DNA from: Pseudoalteromonas sp. MMG007
Lineage (GTDB): Bacteria > Pseudomonadota > Gammaproteobacteria > Enterobacterales > Alteromonadaceae
Length of the DNA: 64,000 nt
Direction of reading: 5' to 3'
Assembly: GCF_018100985.1 (NCBI RefSeq)
Contig: NZ_JAGJEI010000011.1
Span: 62,001-126,000 of the forward strand
Part shown: one piece after another, positions 9,701 through 17,683 of the stretch
Layout: each line of letters starts with the position of its first letter
Numbering within the stretch: the first letter of the stretch is position 1
Position numbers and translations under genes: made by a program
Notes under the pieces: generated by a model
The model's database searches: none
The model's input: the letters and a program-made list of their open reading frames with translations, nothing else
Told to the model about the DNA's origin: nothing

Positions 9701-9730
9701 TTGACACCTAGATGGCTAAAATGTTTTAAT
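9701..9730 (+). promoter_or_regulatory. Predicted sigma-70 promoter of the riboswitch operon
   Basis: TTGACA at 9701-9706, an 18-bp spacer, then TTTAAT at 9725-9730. Transcription would start near 9737, about 50 nt before the riboswitch aptamer. The -35 is perfect, the -10 has one mismatch and the spacer is slightly long. Confidence 0.6.
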
Positions 9731-9784
9731 CGCCTCAATTACCCTATTTAAATTGTATTTGTTTTTACTTTTAAGCGAATACAA

Positions 9785-9982
9785 AGGGCTAGAAGAGGTG
9801 CGTTATTCAGGTAGCGTATGTTAGGAGCGCAAACTCCAGTGAGCATACGCCAGGGGAATACCGCCGAGAGGTAAACGCTTTTGCGAAGCAATTACTTCGG
9901 GCGACTAGGTTGAATCCTAGCGACTGTCACCAAGAGCTGTTTTTTAAGCAGCTTATTAGTTTGGTGGAGAGCTTCTGGTCTT
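9785..9982 (+). promoter_or_regulatory. Lysine riboswitch (L box) aptamer
   Basis: A cis-acting RNA that binds L-lysine and usually switches off lysine biosynthesis or transport genes. Conserved L-box blocks appear in order: AGAGGTGCG (9794-9802), GGTAGC, AGGGGAATACC with GCCGAGAGGT (from 9852), a hairpin CTAGG/CCTAG (9905-9920), CTGTCACC (9924-9931) and the closing TGGTGGAGAGCTTCTGG (9962-9978). Helix P1 forms between GGCTAGAAG (9787-9795) and CTTCTGGTC (9972-9980), with G-U pairs. It sits about 130 nt before a dapA-like gene on the same strand, in agreement with its class. Recognition is by consensus from memory, with an unusually complete match. Confidence 0.95.
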
Positions 9983-10110
9983 AAATAATAAGGCCGTGCG
10001 CCCTATTATTTTAAGCCCATTCGCTCTTCGAATACTGTTCGAACGACGTTAATGCGGCTCACATCATAAAGCCCCTTTAATATCTCGAACACCTTATAGG
10101 TTCGTAAGAG
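9983..10110 (+). promoter_or_regulatory. Expression platform of the lysine riboswitch
   Basis: An AT-rich hairpin directly follows P1 (AAATAATA at 9983-9990 with TATTATTT at 10004-10011, GG/CC pairs inside). The U-tract after it is poor. Further on, two copies of TTCGAA flank 10036-10054, and an imperfect CGAA-CC / GG-TTCG hairpin (about 10087-10105) abuts the TAAGAG ribosome binding site of the first gene. I cannot tell from the sequence whether control is by termination or by occlusion of translation; the hairpin next to the ribosome binding site favours the second. Confidence 0.5.
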
Positions 10111-10995
10111 ATGATCAACAATTTCAACTTAAACAACTACGCACTGTGGACAGCGCTTGTTACGCCGTTTGATCAACAAGGTAATGTTGACTACGACACG
10201 CTCACAATTCTCGTTCGCGAACAAGAAGCCGCGCGTAACGGTATTTTACTACTCGGTAGTACAGGTGAAGGCTTAGCGCTAACACTTAAAGAGCAACAAG
10301 CCATTGTTGAGCACGTGTGCCAGTTAAAGCCCAGCGTACCGCTTATGGTGGCTGTAGGCGGTAGCAATTTAGCCCAACAGAAAGAGTGGGTTAGCTATTG
10401 TAATCAGTTACCTGTTCACAGTTACTTACTGGGCTCGCCTCTTTATGCAAAACCAGGGGCTATCGGTCAAACGCATTGGTACGAAAGCTTATTAAACGAA
10501 AGCGCACACCCGTGTATGTTATACAACGTACCTGGGCGTAGCGGTGTAAGTATTCCGGTGCAAACCATCGAAAATTTACAAGCGCATCCACAGCTGTGGG
10601 CGTTAAAAGAAGCCAGTGGCAACATCACCCAATTTGAAGCATATCGACAAGCCGCGCCTAATTTAGCGCTATACAGTGGCGACGATGCACTCATGCCCTA
10701 TTTCGCACAAGCTGGCGCAAAAGGCTTAGTATCGGTTGCGGCCAATGCATGGCCTTTGCAAACGCACGAGTTTGTAAAACGCAGCCTAAGTGGCCAACAC
10801 CCTAATTTATTTGCTCAGTGGACTGGCGCTATTAATAGCCTTTTTGCTGTTGCAAATCCCATTCCCGTTAAAGTGTTAATGCACCAACAAGGCCGCTTAA
10901 GTAGCCCTTTGCTGCGCCCACCTTTAACACATCTTGAGTTAACGCAAACCGATTGCATTACCACTGCAAACGACACCATTTTATCTTGGCATTAA
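10111..10995 (+). CDS. 4-hydroxy-tetrahydrodipicolinate synthase-like protein (DapA family)
   Basis: A 294-residue TIM-barrel aldolase. Key DapA residues are present: T51 in G-S-T-G-E-G, Y138 in Y-N-V-P-G-R, R143 in the pyruvate/ASA-binding P-G-R-S, and K166 in A-L-K-E-A-S-G as the Schiff-base lysine. The expected reaction condenses pyruvate with aspartate semialdehyde, the first committed step to diaminopimelate and lysine. It is the first gene behind the lysine riboswitch and is 15 nt ahead of the dapD-like gene. A housekeeping dapA normally lies elsewhere in these genomes (next to bamC), so this is probably a second copy; that is inference, since the rest of the genome is not visible. Confidence 0.85.
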   Translation: MINNFNLNNYALWTALVTPFDQQGNVDYDTLTILVREQEAARNGILLLGSTGEGLALTLKEQQAIVEHVCQLKPSVPLMVAVGGSNLAQQKEWVSYCNQLPVHSYLLGSPLYAKPGAIGQTHWYESLLNESAHPCMLYNVPGRSGVSIPVQTIENLQAHPQLWALKEASGNITQFEAYRQAAPNLALYSGDDALMPYFAQAGAKGLVSVAANAWPLQTHEFVKRSLSGQHPNLFAQWTGAINSLFAVANPIPVKVLMHQQGRLSSPLLRPPLTHLELTQTDCITTANDTILSWH

Positions 10996-11010
10996 ATACA
11001 GGTTTTTATA

Positions 11011-11751
11011 ATGAGCTGGTTAGAACTACTAAATAATTTAGAATCGGGCGCAGTACGCGCAGCATCACAAAACGAAAGCGGCCAATGGGAAGCTAACGTA
11101 GAAGTAAAACAAGGCATTTTAGAAGCCTTTAAAAATGGCTCAAATACTGAGTTTGCAGGTGGTTTTGTAGATAAGCACAATCTCGCACCACAAGAATTTA
11201 GCACTGATGATGGCGTGCGTATGGTACCCGGTGGCTCAAGTGTTCGCCGTGGTGCTTACGTAGCTAAAGGCACTATTATTATGCCACCAGCGTACGTAAA
11301 CATTGGCGCATACATCGACGAAGGCACTATGGTTGATAGCCACGCGTTAGTGGGCTCGTGTGCACAAGTAGGTAAAAACGTACATTTGAGCGCAGCCGTT
11401 CAACTTGGCGGTGTACTTGAGCCAATTGGTGCAAGCCCAGTTGTGGTTGAGGACGATGCGTTTATTGGCGCAGGTTGTGTCATTGTTGAAGGCGTAGTCG
11501 TTAAAAAAGGCGCTGTACTTGCACCCGGCGTGCGCTTATCTGCAACCATTCCGGTATACGACTGCGTAAACGAGCGTCAGCTAGATAAAGGCGAGCCAAT
11601 TCCAGAATACGCAATTGTAATACCGGGCTCTCGCCCTGCGTCTAACGAGTGGGCACGTGAGCAAGGCTTAAGTATGTCGTGTGCGTTAATTGTTAAATAC
11701 CGCGACGAACAAAGCGATGCATCATTATTGCTAGAAGAGGTTTTACGATAA
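11011..11751 (+). CDS. Tetrahydrodipicolinate N-succinyltransferase-like protein (DapD family)
   Basis: A 246-residue left-handed beta-helix acyltransferase. The stretch P-P-A-Y-V-N-I-G-A-Y-I-D-E-G-T-M-V-D, followed by V-G-S-C-A-Q-V-G-K-N-V-H-L-S and G-G-V-L-E-P, closely matches E. coli DapD including the catalytic Asp region. The family transfers succinyl from succinyl-CoA to tetrahydrodipicolinate. It is about 28 residues shorter than E. coli DapD (274) because the N-terminal helical part is reduced. Its stop overlaps the start of the next gene (TAATG at 11749-11753), which implies translational coupling. Probably an operon-specific paralogue of the housekeeping dapD. Confidence 0.88.
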   Translation: MSWLELLNNLESGAVRAASQNESGQWEANVEVKQGILEAFKNGSNTEFAGGFVDKHNLAPQEFSTDDGVRMVPGGSSVRRGAYVAKGTIIMPPAYVNIGAYIDEGTMVDSHALVGSCAQVGKNVHLSAAVQLGGVLEPIGASPVVVEDDAFIGAGCVIVEGVVVKKGAVLAPGVRLSATIPVYDCVNERQLDKGEPIPEYAIVIPGSRPASNEWAREQGLSMSCALIVKYRDEQSDASLLLEEVLR

Positions 11752-12956
11752 TGAGCTTTTTGAGCACGCCAATCAAAACCGCTGTTAATACGCTTACACA
11801 GCAACTTGATACACCTTTTTTTGTTTACGACTTAGATAAACTAAACGCACATCTTGCGCGTTTAGTTGCGCAAACCGATGTAAAACTTTGGTATGCAGTA
11901 AAAGCGAACCCGCTTTCTAAGATTATTCAAAGCTTAGATAGCGCAGGCTTTAACTTTGACGTAGCAAGTAAAGGTGAACTTGAACAAGTCCTTGCACAAG
12001 GTATTAGTTCGCAGCGCGTGCTCAACACAGGGCCTGCAAAGAGCCCTAAACAAATTAAACACTTTATTGAGCGCGGCGTACGTATTTTTGTTGCCGAAAG
12101 TCTCAACCAAGTGCGTTGGTTAAACCAACAAGCGCAGCTGCAAAATACGCAGCTGCAAGTTTTACTGCGTGTGCAATTACGCTGGCCTGAAGGTGAAAAA
12201 AACCCACTGGGCGGCGACAGCCTTACACCATTTGGTTTGGGCTGCGATGAATGGCAAGCATTAAATACTGGCGATTACCCAGCACTCAATTTTGATGGTC
12301 TACATATATTTCAGTGGGGCAACATGCTTAGCACGCAAAAGCTAAGCGCGCTGTGGTCGCAAATGATTGCACCGCTTACCACTCTTGCTAATAACTTAAA
12401 TATAAACCTTAAAATTCTCGATTTAGGCGGCGGTTTAGGCATTCCTTATACACAAAACGAGACAACTCTTGAATGGGATGGATTAATCACCGCGCTTGCC
12501 AAAATTAAAAAAGACGCAGGTGTTGAAGAGCTTTGGATGGAGCTTGGTCGTTACGCTGTGGGCGAATGCGGTCATTACGCTAACCCCATCGTTGAGAGCA
12601 AACAAAACTATGGTCAGCAGCAAGTTATTTTAAGCGGTGGTATTAACCACTTATTACGCCCTGCAGTTACAAGCCAAGACTTTCCTGCAGCGTTACTGCG
12701 CGAATCAACTGCCCCAGAACAGGCAATGAGTCTATATGGCCCATTATGTACGGCCCTTGATTGCTTAGGTGAGCACACCCTACCAAGCGATTTAAACGAG
12801 CAAGACTGGCTGGTGTTTAGCCAATGTGGCGCCTATGGTTTTACCGAAAGCATGCCTTATTTTTTATGCCATGAGCTGGCAGCAGAATACATTTTACAAA
12901 ATGATGAGCTCACGTGTGTACGCCAAGCTGAAGATGCCAGCCACTACCTAAGGTAA
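11751..12956 (+). CDS. Fold-III PLP-dependent decarboxylase (DAP/ornithine decarboxylase superfamily)
   Basis: A 401-residue protein with the alanine-racemase-like barrel of LysA-type decarboxylases. K51 in Y-A-V-K-A-N-P is the PLP lysine, G226-G-G228 the phosphate-binding loop, E264-L-G-R the ring-nitrogen contact and C333 the second-subunit active-site Cys. Where LysA enzymes have H-I-G-S, this protein has H185-I-F-Q-W-G-N. Its C-terminal signature is G-A-Y-G-F-T-E-S-M-P-Y-F-L-C-H. Both features resemble the branch that includes BtrK and exosortase-associated decarboxylases, which act on modified or carrier-bound amino acids. The true substrate is therefore open: meso-diaminopimelate, N-succinyl-diaminopimelate or another acylated amino acid. 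Coupled to dapD by overlap. Confidence 0.85.
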   Translation: MSFLSTPIKTAVNTLTQQLDTPFFVYDLDKLNAHLARLVAQTDVKLWYAVKANPLSKIIQSLDSAGFNFDVASKGELEQVLAQGISSQRVLNTGPAKSPKQIKHFIERGVRIFVAESLNQVRWLNQQAQLQNTQLQVLLRVQLRWPEGEKNPLGGDSLTPFGLGCDEWQALNTGDYPALNFDGLHIFQWGNMLSTQKLSALWSQMIAPLTTLANNLNINLKILDLGGGLGIPYTQNETTLEWDGLITALAKIKKDAGVEELWMELGRYAVGECGHYANPIVESKQNYGQQQVILSGGINHLLRPAVTSQDFPAALLRESTAPEQAMSLYGPLCTALDCLGEHTLPSDLNEQDWLVFSQCGAYGFTESMPYFLCHELAAEYILQNDELTCVRQAEDASHYLR

Positions 12957-12961
12957 TAAAT

Positions 12962-14083
12962 ATGAGCATAACAACACCCATCAGCCAAGAAAACATTGTA
13001 GTCGGGGAAGTAGCAAACGGCTTACCTCTTACTATTCCTGTGTATCGCTTAAAAGGCGATGGCAGCGGGCCAAGCGTTTATATTCAAGCCAATATGCACG
13101 GCGCTGAAGTACAAGGTAACGCGGTTATATTTCAGTTGCTAGAGCAGTTAAAGAAGCTAAATTTAAAAGGTGATATTACCTTAGTACCTTACGCTAACCC
13201 TATTGGTTGTAATCAAAAATCAGGGGAATTTACCCTTGGACGGTTCGATCCAATTACTGGCACTAACTGGAACCGCATGTATCACTACAACAATGATTTA
13301 GTGACCCAGTTTGCCAAAGATCATAGCCAGTACGACGACGCAGCTTTAAAAAATCACTTTAAACAAGCCTTACTTGATGAAATAGATACTAAACTCAGCG
13401 GCCCCGCGTATTTACTCAATACGGGTAAACGCATTGCGCTTAACCTGCAAAAGCTAGCCCACCAAGCCGATATAGTACTTGATTTACACACGGGCCCAAT
13501 TTCAAGCAAGCATTTATATTGCCCAACCTATGCAACCGACAGTGCCCGCTATTTTAATATTGAACATGTGCTGCTGATTCCAAGCGACTTTGATGGTGCA
13601 ATGGATGAAGCAAGCTTTTGCCCATGGTGGCACCTAAGTGAAGCACTTGAAGCAAAAGGCAGAGACTTTAAAGTACAGGTGGAAGCCTTTACAGTAGAGC
13701 TAGGTAGCCAAGAGAAAATAGACTTAAAAGAAGCACACAACGATGCAAACAGTATTTTAAGCTACTTAAATCATAAAAATGTATTGGTTAACGCACCGCA
13801 TCAACCTGAGAAAATGACCCGTCATGCGTGTCATTTGGATGACTATTTTGCCTACTATGCGCCTATTGGTGGCATGGTTGAATATGTAGCGCCACTAGGT
13901 GGGCATATTAAAGCAGGCGAGCCAATTGCACATGTTTTACGTATGGAGCGCTACCTAAGCGAGCAGCCACTGCAAACATTAAGCTTAGATTGCGATGCTA
14001 TTGCAATATTGCATTTTGCCTCGGCAAGTGTGAACCAAGGAACTGAACTGTATAAGTTTTTCACCAACACATTTGAGCTATAG
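12962..14083 (+). CDS. Succinylglutamate desuccinylase/aspartoacylase family hydrolase
   Basis: A 373-residue zinc carboxypeptidase-fold (M14-like) hydrolase. Zinc ligands are H46 and E49 in M-H-G-A-E and H176 in D-L-H-T-G; E246 in V-E-L-G-S-Q is the catalytic acid/base. The C-terminal beta domain (about 290-373) has the I-K-A-G-E-P-I-A-H-V segment typical of the family. Relatives remove succinyl or acetyl groups from amino acids (AstE, aspartoacylase). Lying 5 nt after the decarboxylase and in one operon with a succinyltransferase, it is a natural candidate to take off the succinyl group that DapD puts on, a job normally done by DapE. The substrate assignment is inference. Confidence 0.85.
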   Translation: MSITTPISQENIVVGEVANGLPLTIPVYRLKGDGSGPSVYIQANMHGAEVQGNAVIFQLLEQLKKLNLKGDITLVPYANPIGCNQKSGEFTLGRFDPITGTNWNRMYHYNNDLVTQFAKDHSQYDDAALKNHFKQALLDEIDTKLSGPAYLLNTGKRIALNLQKLAHQADIVLDLHTGPISSKHLYCPTYATDSARYFNIEHVLLIPSDFDGAMDEASFCPWWHLSEALEAKGRDFKVQVEAFTVELGSQEKIDLKEAHNDANSILSYLNHKNVLVNAPHQPEKMTRHACHLDDYFAYYAPIGGMVEYVAPLGGHIKAGEPIAHVLRMERYLSEQPLQTLSLDCDAIAILHFASASVNQGTELYKFFTNTFEL

Positions 14084-14126
14084 CGGCAGACGTTATTGCT
14101 CTTCACTTCTCATTGCGTGAGAGTAG

Positions 14127-14144
14127 ATTAATTTTAAAATTAAT
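14127..14144. repeat. 18-bp perfect AT palindrome
   Basis: ATTAATTTTAAAATTAAT lies just before the operon terminator. It contains only A and T, so it may be an incidental part of the 3' untranslated region or a weak protein-binding site. Confidence 0.5.
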
Positions 14145-14151
14145 TTACATT

Positions 14152-14180
14152 AGAAAAGCGGCCTAGGCCGCTTTTCTTTT
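14152..14180 (+). terminator. Terminator of the riboswitch operon
   Basis: The 26-bp segment from AGAAAAGCGG to CCGCTTTTCT is perfectly self-complementary and is followed by TTTT. It closes the dapA-like operon and may also act on the other strand. Confidence 0.88.
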
Positions 14181-14312
14181 GATCGATCCATTATTAACTA
14201 ACGTAAAAACCCTGTTATGTAATGAATTCAGTAAAAGTTCACCGTTACATATGTAAAAAGACGTTATACTTAAATTAACGTACCTATCCACAACACTTAC
14301 AAAGGAAATACA

Positions 14313-15347
14313 ATGAGCTGGCGCTACTGGATCACACTTACGGCTTTACTCAGCACTCCCTCTTTTGCCCAAGAAGAAGTAACTGAAAATGAGCAAACAG
14401 ACGACATCGAGCTTGTTAAACAATGTATTTTAAACGAAGTAATAGGTGGCGACGGTGAACAAACCTTAGATCAACTACGTAATAAATGCTCATCTCTTGA
14501 AGAAGACAAACAACTTACCGCACTAGATAAACGCCAAGCTCGCGAGGAAGTTAGCAAAAAAAATCGCAATGTAATTACACCACACAAACGTAACTATATT
14601 TTACCTCTGTCTTACGTATCGCACCCTAACGACCGCCCGTTTGATGGCTTTGACGAATTAACCGATGAGCAAGATGGCGAACCACTTGATAATCTAGAAG
14701 CCAAATATCAGCTTTCTATTAAAGTGCCGCTTTATGATGATTTTGCCGACGACGATCAATCCATCTTTTTTGGCTTTACTTTACAATCATATTGGCAAAT
14801 ATATAACTCAGAAATTTCTTCTCCATTTCGTGAAACGAATTACGAACCAGAAATTTTTTGGGTAAATTACCTCGACGAAGAAAATGTACTTTGGGGTGAT
14901 GAAATGGCTATTACTCTTGGCCTTTCACATCAATCAAATGGCCGTAGCCAACCTAACTCTCGTTCATGGAACCGCATTTACGCCAACTTTGTTTGGGAAA
15001 ATCGCGGCTTTGTATTTAGCTTTAAGCCTTGGTACCGAATAGCTGAAGATGAAAAAGAAGATCCATTAGAAGCCGATGGCGATGATAACCCAGATATTTA
15101 CAAATACATGGGTTACTTTGAATTTAGCGGTGCGTATCGTTATCACGATCATGAGTTTAGCTTTATGACTCGTAATAACTTAAATTCAGATAATCGTGGG
15201 GCTATTCAGCTAGATTGGTCTTTTCCAATGTGGGGGCGTTTACGTGGTTATGCCCAATACTTTAATGGCTACGGTGAGAGCTTAATTGATTACAATGCTG
15301 ATATTGAGCGAATAGGTGTAGGTATATTATTAACTGATTTGTTATAA
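14313..15347 (+). CDS. pldA: Outer membrane phospholipase A
   Basis: A 344-residue OMPLA. A signal peptide (cleavage near P-S-F-A-Q, residue 19-20) precedes an acidic region that is longer than in E. coli PldA (289 residues). The barrel carries the catalytic triad in H206-Q-S208-N-G-R-S and N220 (S-W-N-R-I-Y); the 14-residue spacing of His and Asn equals that of E. coli H142 and N156. The enzyme hydrolyses phospholipids that reach the outer leaflet. AGGAAAT lies 5 nt before the ATG. Single gene, followed by its own terminator. Confidence 0.92.
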   Translation: MSWRYWITLTALLSTPSFAQEEVTENEQTDDIELVKQCILNEVIGGDGEQTLDQLRNKCSSLEEDKQLTALDKRQAREEVSKKNRNVITPHKRNYILPLSYVSHPNDRPFDGFDELTDEQDGEPLDNLEAKYQLSIKVPLYDDFADDDQSIFFGFTLQSYWQIYNSEISSPFRETNYEPEIFWVNYLDEENVLWGDEMAITLGLSHQSNGRSQPNSRSWNRIYANFVWENRGFVFSFKPWYRIAEDEKEDPLEADGDDNPDIYKYMGYFEFSGAYRYHDHEFSFMTRNNLNSDNRGAIQLDWSFPMWGRLRGYAQYFNGYGESLIDYNADIERIGVGILLTDLL

Positions 15348-15358
15348 AATCAGCCTAT

Positions 15359-15398
15359 AAAAAAGCCAAGCCTTAATTTTTAAGTGCTTGGCTTTTTT
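15359..15398. terminator. Bidirectional terminator after pldA
   Basis: AAAAAAGCCAAGC pairs with GCTTGGCTTTTTT around an AT-rich inner stem-loop. It lies between the convergent pldA and yiiD-like genes and carries T-tracts on both strands. Confidence 0.9.
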
Positions 15399-15416
15399 GT
15401 AATTAAAGGCTCGCTA

Positions 15417-16310
15417 TTACTTTTTAATGGCAAACACACCTTCAAACTCTGCAACAACGTTGTCGCCATCAAAAATAGTAACTGGCACAACGTAACTTGT
15501 TTTACCATCGTTTTCTAAGTCGCTAAGTTTACCTTTACATGCCTGCAAATCTACGCATCCTCTAGGGTCGATATTAAGCGGTTTTAAGTACTTAATGCTC
15601 GCATCAGCTAGTACAATATTACCTTCAATTCCAGCCTCTTTAAGTGCTAAATAAGTTGCTCCCCAACCCGTTAATGTAGCTAAACTATAAATAGAGCCTG
15701 CAAACATCGTGTTGTGAAGGTTTAAATTAGCATCTAAATCTGCACTTGTTGTAAACTGCCAATCTGTATAACTTTCTACCTTAATCCCCATCGCATCACT
15801 AATCGGAATTGACTCACGCCAAATATTTTGTAGCACTTGAGTCCAATCTGGGTGGCGAAACCAGCCCGGCTCACTGGGCTTTTGTTTAACCATTTTGTAA
15901 TGCTGCACATCCCCATATGCTAGGTGGGCTTTCTCTTGCAATTCATACCCATGGCGTTTATAAAACTCCAGCGCACGCTCACGTGCAAATAAAACAAGTT
16001 CGCCTGCGTTTTGTGTCCACGCTATTTTTTCTAGTTCATGAAGTAAGCGGCTACCAATATGCTGATTACGATTCCCCTCAGCAACAGCCATGTAACGTAC
16101 CTGTGCTTGCTCGTGGTTATTAAAGTGTAAACGCGCAACACCGAGTACATCACCCTCGTTATTTTTTATAAAGCGATGCTCAGAGTCTTGTTCCATATCG
16201 TCTTGTTCAGAACCACGAGGTTCACCCCAAGGCGCACGTAATACTTCCCAACGCAATTGATAATACGCTTGCCAATCTTCACTACTTTGCGGTGTACTTA
16301 CCTGAAACAT
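15417..16310 (-). CDS. GNAT acetyltransferase fused to YiiD-type thioesterase domain
   Basis: A 297-residue two-domain protein. Residues 1-140 form a GNAT domain: the acetyl-CoA loop is visible in V-A-E-G-N-R-N-Q-H-I-G-S-R-L-L, and Y-K-R-H-G-Y-E is motif B. Residues about 150-297 are the hotdog-type domain found at the C-terminus of E. coli YiiD, with N-L-H-N-T-M-F-A-G-S-I-Y as the likely active-site region. YiiD (MadA) has been linked to malonyl-ACP decarboxylation that primes fatty acid synthesis. In E. coli yiiD lies beside dtd and yihY, as here apart from one inserted gene. Confidence 0.85.
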   Translation of the reverse strand: MFQVSTPQSSEDWQAYYQLRWEVLRAPWGEPRGSEQDDMEQDSEHRFIKNNEGDVLGVARLHFNNHEQAQVRYMAVAEGNRNQHIGSRLLHELEKIAWTQNAGELVLFARERALEFYKRHGYELQEKAHLAYGDVQHYKMVKQKPSEPGWFRHPDWTQVLQNIWRESIPISDAMGIKVESYTDWQFTTSADLDANLNLHNTMFAGSIYSLATLTGWGATYLALKEAGIEGNIVLADASIKYLKPLNIDPRGCVDLQACKGKLSDLENDGKTSYVVPVTIFDGDNVVAEFEGVFAIKK

Positions 16311-16439
16311 ATTTACTCCTGTTGTTAGCCGTAAATAAAAATAAAGGCTACGGCATGAAATCCAACTGAAAAACCCTTAAATGTGTGTTCTGGATATTTT
16401 TACATTCAAAAATTAAAGGTTAAGTTGATTGGGGTTATT

Positions 16440-16532
16440 ATGGCAAATACCATACTCCATCTTTTAAACACTGCCAATACGACTTTGGTAAGCGAATACA
16501 AAAATAACTGTTTTACCCTTTGGGGCAGCTAG
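16440..16532 (+). CDS. Possible 30-residue small ORF upstream of the spermidine-synthase-like gene
   Basis: ATG at 16440 with GGGG 5 nt upstream, a 30-codon frame beginning M-A-N-T-I-L-H-L-L and an amber TAG at 16530-16532. The next gene starts at 16536, 3 nt later and in the same frame. It could be a leader peptide, a coupled small protein, or the remains of a longer N-terminus cut by a stop codon. Nothing in its sequence identifies a family; the ribosome binding site and the tight spacing are the only support. Confidence 0.35.
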   Translation: MANTILHLLNTANTTLVSEYKNNCFTLWGS

Positions 16533-16535
16533 TTT

Positions 16536-17249
16536 ATGCTAAACGTTATGAGCGATTTTATAAACCCTTCAACGGGTGTAGTTAGTAGCCACTTTATTAG
16601 CCACAGTCAAGATATTGGGCAACTAGTTTATTGGCATAAATACGCAGGCGATCACATACAAGTGCGCCAGTATGAACAGCTGCGTTGGCTGCTGATTAAC
16701 GATACTTTGCAATCGGTGATAGAACTAAACAATCCACAGCAGCTGCTATTTCCACATTTAACCTATTTGGCTAAGCAGTGGCAAACCTTAGCGCCGCCAA
16801 AACGCGTATTAGAACTCGGCCTTGGCGGCGGTGCCATACGTAATTACCTACAACACACCTACCCGCGAGCGCAGGTAACATCAGTTGAAAAAAATGCTGA
16901 TATAATTGCCTGCTACACAGATTTTTTTGCTCTTAAAAGCCAAAGTGATGTGCAGTGTGATGACGCGCAAAATGTGCTTAGCAAAGCGCATAACAATGAC
17001 TGGATTATTCTTGATTTATTCAGCCAAATAGATGCACCACGATTCTTATTTGAACATGCGTTTTATCAAAAAATATATAACGCGCTCAACGGTGATGGCA
17101 TGCTATTTATTAACTTTTTATCACAACATGAGTCGCAATTAATCCAGTTACAGCAGTTACTATTGGATGTGTTTGGGGTAAAAGTAAGCCCGCATAAAAT
17201 AGCAGGCTTTGTTAATCATATCGTTATTGTGACTAAACGAGGTAATTAA
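16536..17249 (+). CDS. Spermidine synthase-like Rossmann-fold methyltransferase/aminopropyltransferase
   Basis: A 237-residue protein whose core matches spermidine-synthase-like proteins. The SAM/dcSAM-binding loop is [11 protein letters not shown] (about 90-100), followed by the acidic S-V-E-K-N and then the C-D-D-A segment. The true aminopropyltransferase motif with its substrate aspartates is not clearly complete, so polyamine synthesis is not assured; many short relatives are uncharacterised. A second in-frame ATG lies 4 codons in. Its stop overlaps the dtd stop by 3 bp in a tail-to-tail arrangement. Its insertion between dtd and yiiD breaks the arrangement known from E. coli. Confidence 0.75.
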   Translation: MLNVMSDFINPSTGVVSSHFISHSQDIGQLVYWHKYAGDHIQVRQYEQLRWLLINDTLQSVIELNNPQQLLFPHLTYLAKQWQTLAPPKRVLELGLGGGAIRNYLQHTYPRAQVTSVEKNADIIACYTDFFALKSQSDVQCDDAQNVLSKAHNNDWIILDLFSQIDAPRFLFEHAFYQKIYNALNGDGMLFINFLSQHESQLIQLQQLLLDVFGVKVSPHKIAGFVNHIVIVTKRGN

Positions 17250-17683
17250 ACCGATAAGTTAAAAGTAACAGGTCCATCGTTACATAGACTCACTTGCATA
17301 TCGGCGCCAAACTCACCGGTTGCAACGCTAATACCCTGTGCTTTAGCTTGAGTTACAAAGTACTCGTAAAGCGCGTTAGCTTGGCTTGGCGTAGCCGCCG
17401 ATGAAAAACTAGGGCGCATGCCTTTTTTGGTATTAGCTGCCAATGTAAATTGCGAAACCACTAATAACTCACCACCTATATCTTTTAGGCTCAAATTCAT
17501 TTTGTCGTTTTCGTCAGTAAAAATTCGATAATTACTAACCTTATGCAATAGTTTATCGGCTGCTTGCTCATCATCTGGTTTTTCTACACCTAATAACAAT
17601 AAAATACCTTGGCTAATTTCACCTATAACTTGGTCATTAACTTCTACTTTGGCATTTTTTACACGTTGTATTAACCCTTGCAT
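17246..17683 (-). CDS. dtd: D-aminoacyl-tRNA deacylase
   Basis: 145 residues, the normal length. It hydrolyses D-aminoacyl-tRNA (and Gly-tRNA-Ala), proofreading chirality in translation. The family motifs are present: [15 protein letters not shown] and the Gly-cisPro motif in N-D-G-P-V-T-F near the C-terminus. The start lies immediately after the yihY stop (17684), so the two genes form an operon as in E. coli. Confidence 0.97.
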   Translation of the reverse strand: MQGLIQRVKNAKVEVNDQVIGEISQGILLLLGVEKPDDEQAADKLLHKVSNYRIFTDENDKMNLSLKDIGGELLVVSQFTLAANTKKGMRPSFSSAATPSQANALYEYFVTQAKAQGISVATGEFGADMQVSLCNDGPVTFNLSV

